Positions 12,255-23,355 of a DNA stretch of 64,000 nucleotides are shown here, one piece after another. The stretch is from the NCBI RefSeq assembly GCF_049243985.1, contig NC_135381.1, positions 26,026,345-26,090,344 of the forward strand. Direction: 5' to 3'. The DNA is from Paroedura picta. Lineage: Eukaryota; Chordata; Lepidosauria; Squamata; Gekkonidae. Numbering within the stretch: the stretch's first letter is position 1; each line of letters opens with the position of its first letter. A model generated the notes under the pieces. The model was given only the letters and a program-made list of their open reading frames with translations. It was not told the origin of the DNA and searched no databases. Made by a program: the position numbers and the translations under genes.

Positions 12255-12700
12255 TCTCTGGGACCATAGTTCTCGTGCTCTGGTAGACTCTGGATTTGAT
12301 TACTGTAATGCATTATACATTGGGCTGCTTCTGAAGACAGTTTTAAAAAAATCAAAGAAACTACAGTATGACACCTAGATTATGAACATATTTTATCTCT
12401 GGCTTCCAGTGTGCTTCCAGGTGCATATGAAATGTCCTAGTGCTTGCTTGTATGAACCTATAAGTTAAGATCTATATCTTAGAGTGTCTCTGCCTCAAGA
12501 AACCAGCCAGGTGGCCTCAAGATATGGCCTTTTCTTTGGTGAATATTTCTATTCCTTGCTAGAAAAGCAAGTCAGTCCTTTGGGTCCAATTGTCGTACAC
12601 AAAAAAAATGGGAGAATAAAACAGTTAAGGTTATGGTAGACACTTTTCCACTGGGAATGCAAGGAATTCTGATACTGCATATTTAGGATGTTGTGGTGCT
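12255..12700 (+). mobile_element. L2-type LINE fragment, old
   Basis: Conceptual residues SGFDYCNALYIGLLLKT are the L2 C-terminal motif. The remainder is heavily diverged. Confidence 0.6.
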
Positions 12701-12744
12701 GTTTACTAATTTACTACTAATTTACTTTTTCTTTATATCTGTAT

Positions 12745-12895
12745 TCTTATGATCCCTGTTCCATTGTCTGAGGAAGTGTGCATGCACATGAAAGCTCTTG
12801 CCTATAATACATTTTTGTTAATCTTAAAAGTGCCATTGGACTCAAGCGTTGTTGTGCTATTTCAGACCAACAAGGCTATCCACTTAAACCTATAA
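12745..12895 (+). mobile_element. Penelope-like 3' end candidate with hammerhead-like motif
   Basis: CTGAGGA and GAAAGCTC flank a small hairpin (GTGTG, loop CATG, CACAT), an arrangement like a hammerhead ribozyme core. The following TTTTTGTTAATCTTAAAAGT and CAGACCAACAAGGCTA form the tail of a common reptile repeat of Penelope type. The family is from memory. Confidence 0.5.
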
Positions 12896-13476
12896 ATCCA
12901 GGTCTACTTGCAGCTCTATGCTTATTGTAGGTAAAACTGTTAAAAAGTTTGAAGTGTGAAAAAATGCCCTTCGGTGCAGCTAAAAGATGTCTCTTGAAAA
13001 AAAGAGATGTCTGCCGGTTTCCCACATCACATTTCTAACTCATCAATGTCAGAATCCCCCAGTACAGAGTACAAAGTAACAGAAACTAAAGGAAAAGACC
13101 TTTGAAATGGTGGATGATGGTCAAGTTGTTCAGTGCCAAGTGTAGTCACTGTCTTTGGCAAGGGAAATCAAATGCCACTCTGACACCTTTCCACCAGAGA
13201 CGGGACTGAGATCAACAGCTTCTTTTGCAAGCCCATTAGATGGTAATTACATCGGGCTCTCAGCCCATTGCTCAACTTGGCAGAACTGAAGCCTCTGAGT
13301 CAAGAGGAGGCAAGAGGTCTGTGTTGTTGTTGTTTATACTGTTTGGAAGGCTGGCTTCAGATGAGTCCTTCCTGGATGGACTTAATGAAAAGGATTTTGC
13401 CAATGGTTACTCAACTCCTGGGAAGTTTGAGTCTTCTCTGATCTTATTTTGTGATGTCTGCTGGATGTCTCCTATT

Positions 13477-13618
13477 GACCAATTATGCACGGGCTTGAAT
13501 GCCCTAATGGCGGAGACAGGTCTCCGGGAAAAATTATGCATGACGTCACCATCCGCGGACCGGGATCTGCTGTGGGTGAAGGCAAGAGCTAGGTCGAGCT
13601 AGCCCAGTGCATAATTGG
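13477..13618. mobile_element. Possible third Harbinger-like MITE
   Basis: The ends GACCAATTATGCACGGGCT and CTAGCCCAGTGCATAATTGG match the terminal repeats of the pair at 16313 and 49580, but the inner sequence differs and no target duplication is visible. It may be a related subfamily. Confidence 0.4.
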
Positions 13619-13789
13619 AGGAGCCAGGTTTTCTGGACCAGCCCCTCCCCTGCTGGGAAGAAAAGTGAGGTATAAATTAATAAGCAGGTTCCTAAAAGGA
13701 TTTGCAGAAGCCACCTTGAAGGAGGTCAAGTGTACAATGGTACGGTGGTGGAGGTAACCGGAGAGTGTGCCTCAAGTCCTAATAGCTTC

Positions 13790-14110
13790 CTGTTGGCAGA
13801 GTTTAAAAGTGCAACAGAGCAAAACATCAAGCTGCATAAAAGAATAACATTTTATTGAGAAGGGAGACTGTGTCTTGAAAGAAGAGTAAGAGAGAGTCCT
13901 GACTTATGGTTCTTCTTTGTTCATTCCATTTTTTCTGGAGGCAAGTAAAGAGAAAATGTGCTTAAAAGACAAGGAAGTCTCTATTGAGCCCATCAGGACA
14001 CTGGAGAAACGTTTTTTGGAAAATATCAGGAAGTTCCTATACTAACTCCGCTAAATACAGATGTCCTCTGATGCCCCACGTACATTCTTCATGTGCTTTT
14101 GAGTCATGCA
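13790..14110 (+). repeat. Unclassified repeat, copy 2
   Basis: AAGCTGCATAAAAGAATAAC and TTCCTATACTAACTCCGCTA, then GATGCCCC and TCATGTGCTTTTGAGTCATG, parallel the copy at 4500-5000. Confidence 0.65.
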
Positions 14111-14177
14111 AATTTCAACAATTCCCAGCAATGCTGATTCCCAACTGACTGAAATGCATAGCTTGTGTCTGTGCGGG

Positions 14178-14185
<8 letters not shown>

Positions 14186-14222
<37 letters not shown>
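14186..14222 (+). repeat. (GT)n(GA)n microsatellite
   Basis: GTGTGTGTGTGTG passes directly into about 14 GA units. Confidence 0.9.
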
Positions 14223-14223
<1 letters not shown>

Positions 14224-14385
14224 CCTAATCCAAGGCTGTACTGTGGGCCAATTAGAAAGACTATCATTATATTTGGCCCTAGTATGCCAGATGACTCTTC
14301 ATAGCTTTGCTCAATTTGTGAGAAATACCTATTGCCATTTTGAAGCATGCAAACTCATTCCCTAATGATTTGCATGTAAGCAGCA

Positions 14386-14458
<73 letters not shown>

Positions 14459-14459
14459 T
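14386..14459. repeat. (AAT)n followed by (ATT)n, perfect inverted repeat
   Basis: About 12 AAT units run straight into about 12 ATT units, giving a roughly 72-base perfect palindrome at the 3' end of the L2 copy. Confidence 0.92.
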
Positions 14460-15345
14460 CAATTTATTCCCTGTCACTTGCGAAGCCGGCTCATGGCGGA
14501 TTACAATGTCTTATAAAAGCCCCTTTAAAACCCCCATTAAAAGACATAAAAACCCAACATGGCAGAAGACCCCACTTCCAACCCCCACTATTAGAGGGGT
14601 GAGGAAGGAGGTCAAAATGATGTATTACTCATACCTAGGAGGGGGCATTGATCTGCCTTGCTGACTCTAGTGTCAACCATAGACCTGGCGGAAGAGCTCC
14701 GTTTTACAGGCCCTGTTGAACACCAAAAGCTCCCTCAGGGCCCATAGCTCGCCCATGGGGCCCAGACAGAAAAGGCCCTGGCCCTGGTTGCAGCTAAATT
14801 TTCACCTGCAGAGCATAAGGCCCTGCGGGGGGCATAGGGAGATAGGCGGCCCCCCGGGAATGTGGGTCCCGACCCACGTAAGGCCTTGAAGGTTAAAACC
14901 AAAACCTTGAACTGGATCCAGACAGCAATTGGCAACCAAGGCTGGATATGGGCCCTCCAAGGTGTACCAGTAAGGAGCCTAGCAGCTGCATTTTGCACCA
15001 GCTGGAGACTCTGGATCAAGGACAAGGGTAGGCCCACATAGAGCAAGTTACAGAAATCTATTCTGGAGGTAACCATTGTATGGATCACTGTGTTCAAATG
15101 TTCCGGGGACAGGTAGGGCTCTAGTAGTCAAGTCTGGTGAAGAAGGAAGAATGGCTGGCCGGCTACTTTCTTGACCTGCGCCTCCATGGTGAATCAAGCA
15201 TTGATGGTCACACCCAAATTCTTGGCCTGGGGTGCAGTTGTATCCCTGCCAGGGTGGGTAAGCACACTTCCTAGTCCCACCCCATACCTCCCACCACAGG
15301 ACCTCCGTCTTGGAGGGGTTAAGTTTCAGATATGTTCCTCATAAC
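14386..15345 (-). mobile_element. L2-type LINE 3' end, about 0.9 kb
   Basis: The minus strand reads TSRIDFCNLLYVGLPLSLIQ, then LVQNAAARLLTGTPW, LVLTFKALRGSGP and LSPYAPRRALCSAGE. This is the C-terminal region of an L2-like ORF2 in an almost continuous frame. The tail is (AAT)n/(ATT)n. Deletions are present, but the copy is among the younger L2 pieces in the window. Confidence 0.88.
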
Positions 15346-15439
15346 CAGGAGATTTATATCACACAAGACTTGTCCATGGTGTTTTAATGGACATATATCT
15401 AACTGCCAGCATACAGAAATTTCACACTGAAAAAAATCG

Positions 15440-15625
15440 TATCATGCAGTGACAGTGGACTAGGACCAGGGAAATATGGGGATTCAAATCCCCACTTTGC
15501 CACTAAGTGACTTGGTCCCAGAGTCCATCTTTCAGGCTTACCTACCTCACAAGAATAAACTGGAGATGGGGAGTTATACATATACCCCCTTGGTCAGCTC
15601 CTCACGTGATGAAACCATGCTTAAC
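15440..15625 (+). mobile_element. tRNA-derived SINE, old copy related to that at 1876
   Basis: B box-like GATTCAAATCCCCACTTTGC, then AAGTGACTTGGTCCCAGAG and CTTACCTACCTCACAAG follow the order of the 1876 copy. The A box is eroded. Confidence 0.6.
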
Positions 15626-15718
15626 TGCTTCCGATGTACCTCCTCCACAGGAAATAGGAGATCATTTCTCCCAGGCAGAGCTGGAGGTAGAGCTCTCCTA
15701 GAAAAAGAGTCAGGGGGC

Positions 15719-15860
15719 AATTTAATTAATAATTAATTTAATACAATTAATTTAATAATTATATTTCTATACCACCCTTCCTCTTGGCTCCGGGCAGATT
15801 ACATATAACAAGAGGAAGTACATATAACAAGAGAAGTACAAGATAATTCATAAATTCAAG
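15719..15860 (-). mobile_element. L2-type LINE extreme 3' end
   Basis: A run of TTAAT units at 15719-15760 followed by TTATATTTCTATACCACCCT matches L2 3' UTR sequence in reverse. Confidence 0.6.
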
Positions 15861-16312
15861 AAAACAATAGTAACAGTGATTTTAACTGGTAATAACGGTG
15901 TGTATAACATCTAGTTAACTTGCTAACTTATACAACAATGATTTCATGGGAAAACTGGTGTGGGATTCAGAATATGGGTAGGGGTATCCACGGTGTGCTT
16001 CTGAATGGCAGCAATTCATGAGTATGCAAGATCAGCAGTGGGCATGATTCAGTGGCTTATGAAGAACGTACAGGGCACACTTCCAATTTGGCAGGGATTC
16101 TGTATGTGACATGAAAGGGGAACCATGGGAACATTGGTATTTGGGATGTGGAATCAGCTCCGTGTAAGCTGCTACACTGATGTGATGTCCTCTGCCTTCT
16201 TTAGCAACTACCATTTAGTAAGGCATCTTTCAGTACCTTACAATGCATCTTTGGGCTGTAATAGATGTCTGCTAGTTACCCACCTGAGCTTTAGAACGGA
16301 GGATCTATCAGT

Positions 16313-16490
16313 GACCAATTATGCACTGGAGGTTTCATGCCAGGCTGCAGGCTGGAGTTCTAGTCATGGGTTGCCCCACCTCTTCCTGCACCCACATGGG
16401 GGAGCATTTGGCCAGGTCTGCCTCATCCGGCCCCGATTTGTGTTCCTGCATAGGAACTGGGGCAGCAAAGTTCCCAGTGCGTAAACGGTC
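16313..16490 (+). mobile_element. Harbinger-like MITE, copy 1
   Basis: The inverted ends are GACCAATTATGCACTGG and CCAGTGCGTAAACGGTC. The flanks are a 3-bp duplication AGT (16310-16312 and 16491-16493). A reverse-complement copy lies at 49580. Three-base duplications suit PIF/Harbinger elements, but the superfamily is inferred. Confidence 0.75.
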
Positions 16491-17506
16491 AGTAATAAAT
16501 CAGTCAAGGTGGTAGTAAAAAATAATGCATTGAAGAGCTACTTTTTCTTTTTCAACTTCTAGCGCAACAGGGGCTACATTGATATGGCATTAATTCTGTT
16601 TTTAAATCTGCTTTGCTTTGCTAAGAAATTTTCACAACTAAATCTAGGTTTTTTAGAGGCGCCCTCCAGCCACGCCCCATAAGCACACAGTTCCATTAAG
16701 TGTGGGTTCTCCCTGTAGCACTCCCAGAGTGAAATGGTGGGTTGCTCTAGCTGTCTAGCCTAGCATCTCTATGGGGCTGAAGTGGCTGTAGTTCTCTGTG
16801 CCATTCTGTCACAAATGTGGGTACATAGCTATGCACAGATGTGAACCAATGGCCTGGACCCGTGTGTGTTTATATGGGCAGAATTGCAAAGAAGTCCTGA
16901 AGTCTGATGGATGGCTTCAGATATGAAACCATCCAAGTGATTTTTACGATGCCTTATCTCTACCTGGGCCCTGGCTGCCAGAACCATAAAGTTTCCTCTG
17001 TCTTCTGTGTTATAATGACTCTGGAGGCCACTCAGGCAATTCCTGTGGCCTTGTTCCTCCAAGAAAGGCAGCTCCAAAGCTCTTGCGAGTGACTATAATT
17101 CACTAGCCCATCTGGAGACAGAAACTGACTTTGCTGGGCTCAGCGATATCTCTGGTTCGGATCTATAGACTTTGCTTAGCTCTTGGGGAACATGGGATGC
17201 AGAATGCTCTTTTTTTTTCCTTTTCGGTAACACATATCTTGACTGCCCACTGGGGAAATGATTAGCCGGCCCAAGGGTTATGTGCACTGCCTTTTGCAAT
17301 AGATGTTGCCACTTATTTTGCTGATTCCCGCAGATTTGGATAATGTTCCCTCACCCAGTTACACCATCTGACTTTGGTCTGTGCCAATCTCGTGTGTCAG
17401 GAGATCTGTTGCAACAACTGTTTGCCTTCCTTTACAGTCTTCCCTGGCCTGTAGCTCCTGGCTGGATATATTTCACAGACTTTGGGGCAGATGACATCCT
17501 CTAGGT

Positions 17507-17615
17507 CAGGGGTAGTCAACCTGTGGTCCTCCAGATGTCCATGGACTACAATTCCCATGAGCCTCTGCCAGCAAATGCCATGGACATCTGGAGGACCACA
17601 GGTTGACTACCCCTG
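17507..17615. mobile_element. Palindromic hAT MITE, family 1, copy 2
   Basis: This copy has the same terminal inverted repeats (CAGGGGTAGTCAACCTG) and palindromic body. A perfect duplication CTCTAGGT flanks it at 17499-17506 and 17616-17623, again centred on TA. Confidence 0.93.
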
Positions 17616-17963
17616 CTCTAGGTGGCTTTAAATACCTGTGTCCCTTGCTTAGAAATGTCCCCCTTCTGTATTTCGTTGCTGCTTTTTGTGCCTTGATGAA
17701 ATTTCCTGCTGTGCTATCACACTAGCACACAGAGGCCTAATATGCCGGCTGCCATGTGTAGTTATTAAATTTTAAATAATATTTAAAGCATTAGTAATTA
17801 TGCCACAATGTTTGGTAAGGAACACAGTTTGGCTGGAATCAGATAGCTTTTTGGGGCAGGGAGAGTTACAGAGAACTGAAGATTGAAAGGGGAATTTCTG
17901 CTTATTTGGGGAAGTTTTTGAAATAAATTGTTTCAGAATTCAGAGAAGAACCATGCCTTAAGT

Positions 17964-18093
17964 CAGGAGTAGTCGAACTGTGGCCCTCCAGATGTCCATG
18001 GACTACAATTCACATGAGCCCCTGCCAGCCGGCAGGGGCTCATGGGAATTGTAGTCCATGGACATCTGGAGGGCCACAGTTTGACTACCCCTG
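17964..18093. mobile_element. Palindromic hAT MITE, family 1, copy 3
   Basis: This copy begins CAGGAGTAGTCGAACTG and ends TTTGACTACCCCTG. A perfect duplication CCTTAAGT flanks it at 17956-17963 and 18094-18101. It lies only 350 bases from copy 2. Confidence 0.93.
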
Positions 18094-18889
18094 CCTTAAG
18101 TGAAAGAGTGAAAGTGCACATTTTGCACGCAGAACTGGGCTCAGTCCTTAGCAGGGAAGAATTAAGATTTGTAAAACAGATGTTTATAAAGGAAACTTAC
18201 CTATCCATTTTTTCTTTAGCTGAGCATTTCACTAGATCACATGGCTGATACATTTGCAATTCAAAATGAACGGTCCCATGTTACATCCTGACTATGCATT
18301 CATGCATTGGCTTAGACTTGCCTTTCCAATGGTGGATGTACCGCAAAAATATTTTTCAGGCTTCAAGGTACCAGAGGCTGATGTCAACTGGCTACGCCTC
18401 CCTGTCACACTCCCTGAAAGTGAGAGGAACCTTGGCCAGCCAAGGTTTAGATAGCCTGGGCCCCTCCCCCTCCCACCCCCTCCAGGCACATCATTGGCTC
18501 AACCCAAATAAGGGTTGATTTCCTTTCCTCTTCACATGTAGTTAGAAATGGCAGGCACAGGGTGGGAGGCTACTCCCCAATTGCCATTTTGAAAAACCCC
18601 ATTCCATGGTACAATTGAAGGGCCATCAAATTCTGCAATACTATGGTTGAAAAATCCTGGTTTAGACCTTGGCTAATATTATGTTGGAGTTTCATTGAAT
18701 GTGTGTATGGTTGACAAGGTAAAACAGGAAAACAGCCTTAGCAGATGAAAAACAAGGAAATGTACAAAACCTTTGCAAATGGAAACCTAAACTGGGAGGT
18801 TGAAATTGGTTACTTTTCATTGATCCTTATACCCTATTTCTTATTTGTTCTTATTTGTGAAATCACTCAGCCAACAATATTTAAAAGAG

Positions 18890-19500
18890 CTCTGAACCCC
18901 AAAATCAGGTTTGTACTCCCACATTCGGGGGACTTCCCCCTTTGAGAGGACATGTGCTGTTTCCTGGTCCAAAGCCCGGTTCTTTCGCCAGCTGCTCCAA
19001 AGTGGGATGCCCCAGGACAATTGCATAGCTGGACACTGCAGCCAGGCTGCATCCCAAAACAATCTTTGGATCACCCCAAATGACACATCCCCACATCCTA
19101 GAGGCTGTCTCCTACAAGCAGACATATGGTGGTGCCCAGTCCAAACATTGGTTCTGGCACCATGAGAAAAATTATTTGGACCACCCCCAAGAGGCCTGTA
19201 TTAAACGTGATTTTTGAATAAGGAAATGCCCACTGCACCCCAGAATATGGTTTGGACCACCACATGTCACACAAACCCACATTCAGGGGACTTACCCCTT
19301 GGAGAAGATATGGGCTGTTTCCTGATCCAAAGCCCAGTTATAGCATCAGGTGCTCCAAAGTGGGATGCTCCAGGACAATTGCACAGCCAGATACTGGGGG
19401 CAGGCTGCACTCCAATACAATCTTTGGACCACCCCAAAAGACACATCCTGACATGCTGGAGACTGTCTCCTGCAAGCAGAAATATGGTGGTGTGCACCAT
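18890..19500. repeat. Tandem duplication, about 358-bp period, 1.7 copies
   Basis: ACATTCGGGGGACTTCCCCC (18921) and ACATTCAGGGGACTTACCCC (19279) begin parallel stretches that stay alignable through CAAAGTGGGATGC, CAATCTTTGGA and ATATGGTGGTG. The second copy stops at about 19500, where CR1 sequence begins. The family was not recognised. Confidence 0.85.
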
Positions 19501-19589
19501 ATAATTGGCCTCAGAAGGGCGGCAGAGCAGGGCAGCTGCAGCTGCAGCAGACGGGCCGCATTGAGCGTTATTTTTGCCGCATTGAGCAC

Positions 19590-19990
19590 TGTTTGCCTCA
19601 CAAGACAAGACTGAGGAGAAATAGAAGTTAAGCAGTTCAGCCCTCTCTTCATCTTCATCATCTGTTATAATTTCACTTTCTTGTCCTCGCAGTGGTCTTA
19701 CCATGTCCCTCCTCCTTTTCTTACTTGAAATATAACTGAAGAAGCCTTTTTTGCTATGTTTAGCACTTCTTGCTAGCCAAAGCTCATATTGAGCTTTAGC
19801 TTTTCTAACACTCTCCCTACAATTATTGGTTATTTGTTTATACTCATCCTTGGTAATAAGGCCTTCCACTTCCTAAATGACTCTTTTTTATTCCTCAAAT
19901 CATTTGACAATTGCTTATGTCAGAGCCATATCTGATTATATTCAAGATTTCATCGCACCCCTGACTGAAGAAAAGAATCCCAGCATATTT
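19590..19990 (-). mobile_element. CR1-type LINE ORF2 fragment (linker before RT)
   Basis: Minus-strand residues LWLARSAKHSKKGFFSYISS, followed by KKRRRDMVRPLRGQ, a TDDEDEERAELLNFYFSSV motif and SCEANS, match the CR1 segment between endonuclease and reverse transcriptase. The frame is open for about 90 codons. It abuts the 358-bp tandem repeat at 18890-19500. Confidence 0.8.
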
Positions 19991-20027
19991 TGAGAGTCCT
20001 CATCCTTTCAGTTTGTCCCTCCTCCTT

Positions 20028-20487
20028 CAGGAAGAGGCCATAGCTCAGTGGTAGAGCCCACGCTATATATGCAGAGAGTCCTATGTTCAGTCCTTTTTAC
20101 TTCCAACGAAAAGAAGAAGAAGAAGAGTTGGTTCTTATATGCCGCTTTTCCCTACCCGAAGGAGGCTCAAAGCGGCTTACAGTCGCCTTCCCATTCCTCT
20201 CCCCACAACAAACACCCTGTGGGGTGGGTGAGGCTGAGAGAGCGCTGATATCACTGCTCGGTCAGAACAATTTTATCAGTGCCGTGGCGAGCCCAAGGTC
20301 ACCCAGCTGGTTGCATGTGGAGGAGTGCAGAATCGAACCTGGCATGCCAGATTAGAAGTCCACACTCCTAACCACTACACCAAACTGGCACTACACCAAA
20401 AGGACATTGAGGAGCTGGTGTCAGGCATTGTTGGTGGATCAGAGGAAGCAATAGTCTGACACAACATAAGGCAGCCTCCTACAGTTG
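20028..20487 (+). mobile_element. tRNA-Ala-headed SINE split by a younger SINE
   Basis: The head GCCATAGCTCAGTGGTAGAG is a tRNA-like A box, and GTCCTATGTTCAGTCC is the B box region. The 3' portion resumes after 20390 and ends CATAAGGCAGCCTCCTACAG. The TTC-tailed SINE at 20109-20390 interrupts it. Confidence 0.8.
20109..20390 (-). mobile_element. TTC-tailed tRNA SINE inserted in another SINE
   Basis: This is a full minus-strand copy. Sequence on the left (20028-20105) and right (20395-20487) belongs to a different, tRNA-Ala-like SINE, so this copy landed inside it. Confidence 0.9.
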
Positions 20488-20814
20488 TAACGTTTGCCTA
20501 ATCCAAATGGAATAAGCAGTGCCTTGCAATTAAATTATCCTTGTGGCACCAGAAGAAGCTTACCCAGCTCTCTGGGTGCACTCTAGGCTGCTGCAGGAAG
20601 GACAAGAGTGAGGGCCATCTCTAAAAAGTTGGCAACCCTCTTGCACAGTGACCTCTCCTATAACCCATTTTATTTGCTGACCCTGAGGTCTTGGTAAAGC
20701 ACTTATTTATATTCCAGCTTTGGTCTACAGCTAGTGGTCATGTTGCAATGCAATGAAATAATGCTGACAGCTTGTCATCTGCATCTCCTGGCAGACTTCC
20801 CACTTTACTACTTA

Positions 20815-20920
20815 AATTTTAAGGGGTGTGTTTTATTGTGGGATTCATTATTATAACTTGCTGCAAGCCAGCTTGCTTGGAGCAGCAAGTAATAAATCAA
20901 ATACACAAACAAACAAATAT
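20815..20920 (+). mobile_element. L2/CR1-type LINE extreme 3' end
   Basis: The stretch CTGCAAGCCAGCTTGCTTGG followed by AGTAATAAATCAAATACAC looks like the 3' UTR end common to these LINEs. Confidence 0.5.
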
Positions 20921-21511
20921 GTATAAATAGCCTGGAGGTTTTACTTTGGTCCCTCTATCCCCCCCTTGTTTTCCCTTCCAAGTGATCCTATTAAACTGTG
21001 CATTAATTGTCTTCTGATGTGTCAAATGACTGAGCACTTTGTAATCATTGTAAAAGATTAAACGGTCTCTTCTAATGACCTACACATGAAGGGAAAACTG
21101 TCCATTTGCATTTTAGCTGAATGGGTACTTCAGCCTTGCTGAAGGTTAAGTGTTCCTCAATAGCAAGGAAAATTATATCAACAATCTTCATTTTTTGGTA
21201 GAAATACAACTGCTGCTCCTCCCCCTTTTCATTGTCATTTTCTCTGTAATTTATAATGCAGTTTTCTATGCCACATTAAGCGTTCACAAATTCTGTATTT
21301 CCTGTAGTGATTCAAGTGATCAGTGGGGAAGAGCCGTGCACTGATTTGGCAATGAGATATTTGATTATCAGTTCAAGCTAACCTTTCCAAACATCTCGTG
21401 GAGACAACTGCTTGTTCAGAAGTGTGTGGGACTTCTGCCTGAGAGCAAGAGAATTCCCCCTTGCAGATTTCCTCTAAGCACAGTTAACTCTGTACCTGCC
21501 ATGCCGTATAT

Positions 21512-21858
21512 CAACGTTCCCCAACCTTTTTGCGGTTGAGGACCGCCTCTGGGGGTGGGGGACAGCCGGTGGCCTGGGCACCACGCATGTGTGGCAGCTG
21601 CGTGCAAATGCACAGAGTTGCTGTGCATGCGCATTTGCACCAGCAGGGGTTGCAAACGCGCATGCGCGGCAGCTCTGCCCATGCGCGTTTGTTTCCGCCA
21701 GCGTGCCAGCGGCCGTGCCTGCCTCTCCCCCCCTCACAGCAAGAAGCTAGTTGGGCCACGAGCGCTTGCAGCCTGGTGAGCTTCTCGCTGTGGGGGGGGG
21801 GAGAGGGAGGCGTGGCTGCTGGCGGCCCAGTACCGAGGCCGGGGGCTGACGACCCCCG
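21512..21858. mobile_element. hAT-like non-autonomous element, GC-rich
   Basis: The left part reads TTCCCCAACCTTTTTGCGG followed by TTGAGGACCGCC. The right part ends GGGGGCTGACGACCCCCG. This resembles the hAT type seen at 59758. The inner region has CpG-rich near-repeats of GCATGCGC. No clear target duplication was found. Confidence 0.45.
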
Positions 21859-22411
21859 CCTTATATTATACCTTATATTAATGAATAAGGAATCTATTAC
21901 CTCAGGGTGTCTGAAAACAAATTTATAGATGTCAGTAGTTATCAGGAATTTAGGGAAAGGTCAATTTAAAACGGATACCTTTAATCCATAATCTCAAACA
22001 TAGGTCTTCTACTGCTTTGAGGTGGTGTTTGAGGAGAAAGTTTGAAAGGGGGGGGGGAGATGAGAATTTTAATGAGGAAAAAGTAATTTTTGTGTGCTCC
22101 GTGCTTTTCCACTTGTCAGTTCCCTTCCTCAATACCTGGTGGCTGCAGGCCAGGATCACAGTACACTTCCAATTGAGGTATGGGAGGAGGGCCTATTGTG
22201 AAAAGAGTTAAATGTAGGGTTGACTCGTTAACTTTGGAGATAAAAGATTTTGGTAGCTGGTTTGAATAGTATTGGATGCACCTGAGTCCTTAAGGGGGCA
22301 AGAATGGACGAAGCCTTTGGGAGCTAGCTTGGTGGGTGTCCTGCTTAAGATCAGCCCCTAGCATATCTGGATGAAACTTCAGCCCTTGATCCATAAATAA
22401 ACAAACAAACA

Positions 22412-22632
22412 AATGTGGCAGTCCCTAATCTGGAGAACCACATTTGATTCCCCACTCCTCCATATGCAGCCAGACTAGTCATGTTCTCTTAGGGCTGTTC
22501 TTGCAGAGCGGTTCTATTAGAACTCTCACAAGGTACTTGTTATGCGGAGAGGAAGGAGAAAGTGTTTGTAAAATGGTTTGGGACTCCTTCGGGTAGTAAA
22601 AAGTGGTGAAAATAGCATCTCTTCTTCTTCTG
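22412..22632 (+). mobile_element. TTC-tailed tRNA SINE, old copy
   Basis: The copy runs from GGCAGTCCCTAATCTGGAG to (TCT)n near 22630, with GACTCCTTCGGGTAGTAAAA near its end. The head is degraded. Confidence 0.75.
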
Positions 22633-23069
22633 CTTCAGGGCATCGAACTCTGAATGAGGAGTGGAGCTCGGCAGTTTCTGGTGAATTGGCCAACACAGCA
22701 GGTGAAATTGCATTCTGTTCTGCAAAGATGTCCTCAAGTTCCAAGCACAAAGGTAGGGGAAACATAGACTATAACAAGGAATGGGTCTGGTCTAGGCTTA
22801 AAGCACATGGACATGATATAGTCTACTTATGGAATGTGCATAATAAAATAGATTTGTTTCTAAAAATCATAGGTTTGTATAGTTGGTTTTGGGTCTAAGT
22901 TGCAGGAATGGAAATTGTCTCCAAACTGTGTTTTTCCCATTGTATACGGCTAATGAAAATAAACCTGGCCCAATAGGGTGCATGAGGTGGGGAAACAGCA
23001 GTCCCTCTTCCTTCCCTTAATTTTTGGGAAGCTGACTCCAAACAAAGAAATAGGCCATGACATTGCTTG

Positions 23070-23355
23070 TTAAAGGTAAAGGTAAAGGTATCCCCTGTGC
23101 AAGCATCGAGTCATGTCTGACCCTTGGGGTGACGCCCTCTAGCGTTTTCATGGCAGACTCAATACGGGGTGGTTTGCCAGTGCCTTCCCCAGTCATTACC
23201 ATTTACCCCCCAGCAAGCTGGGTACTCATTTTACCGACCTCGGAAGGATGGAAGGCTGAGTCAACCTTGAGCCGGCTGCTGGGATTGAACTCCCAGCCTC
23301 ATGGGCAAAGCTTTCAGGCGGCTACCTTACCACTCTGCGCCACAAGAGGCTCTTA
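23070..23355 (-). mobile_element. Sauria-type tRNA SINE, copy 2
   Basis: This is a full-length copy with tail (TTACCT)n. It is flanked by the duplication ACATTGCTTGTTAAA (about 23059 and 23357), so its edges are exact and the insertion is fairly recent. Confidence 0.92.

Noticed and set aside
14735-15097. A 120-codon minus-strand frame as a host gene
   Set aside because: The residues are the C terminus of an L2-type ORF2.
19267-19869. A 200-codon minus-strand frame as a host gene
   Set aside because: Its first half is CR1 sequence and its second half runs through the tandem repeat at 18890-19500.
22578-22898. A 106-codon plus-strand frame with a Ser- and Lys-rich segment
   Set aside because: It begins inside an old SINE, and I cannot match the remainder to any family.
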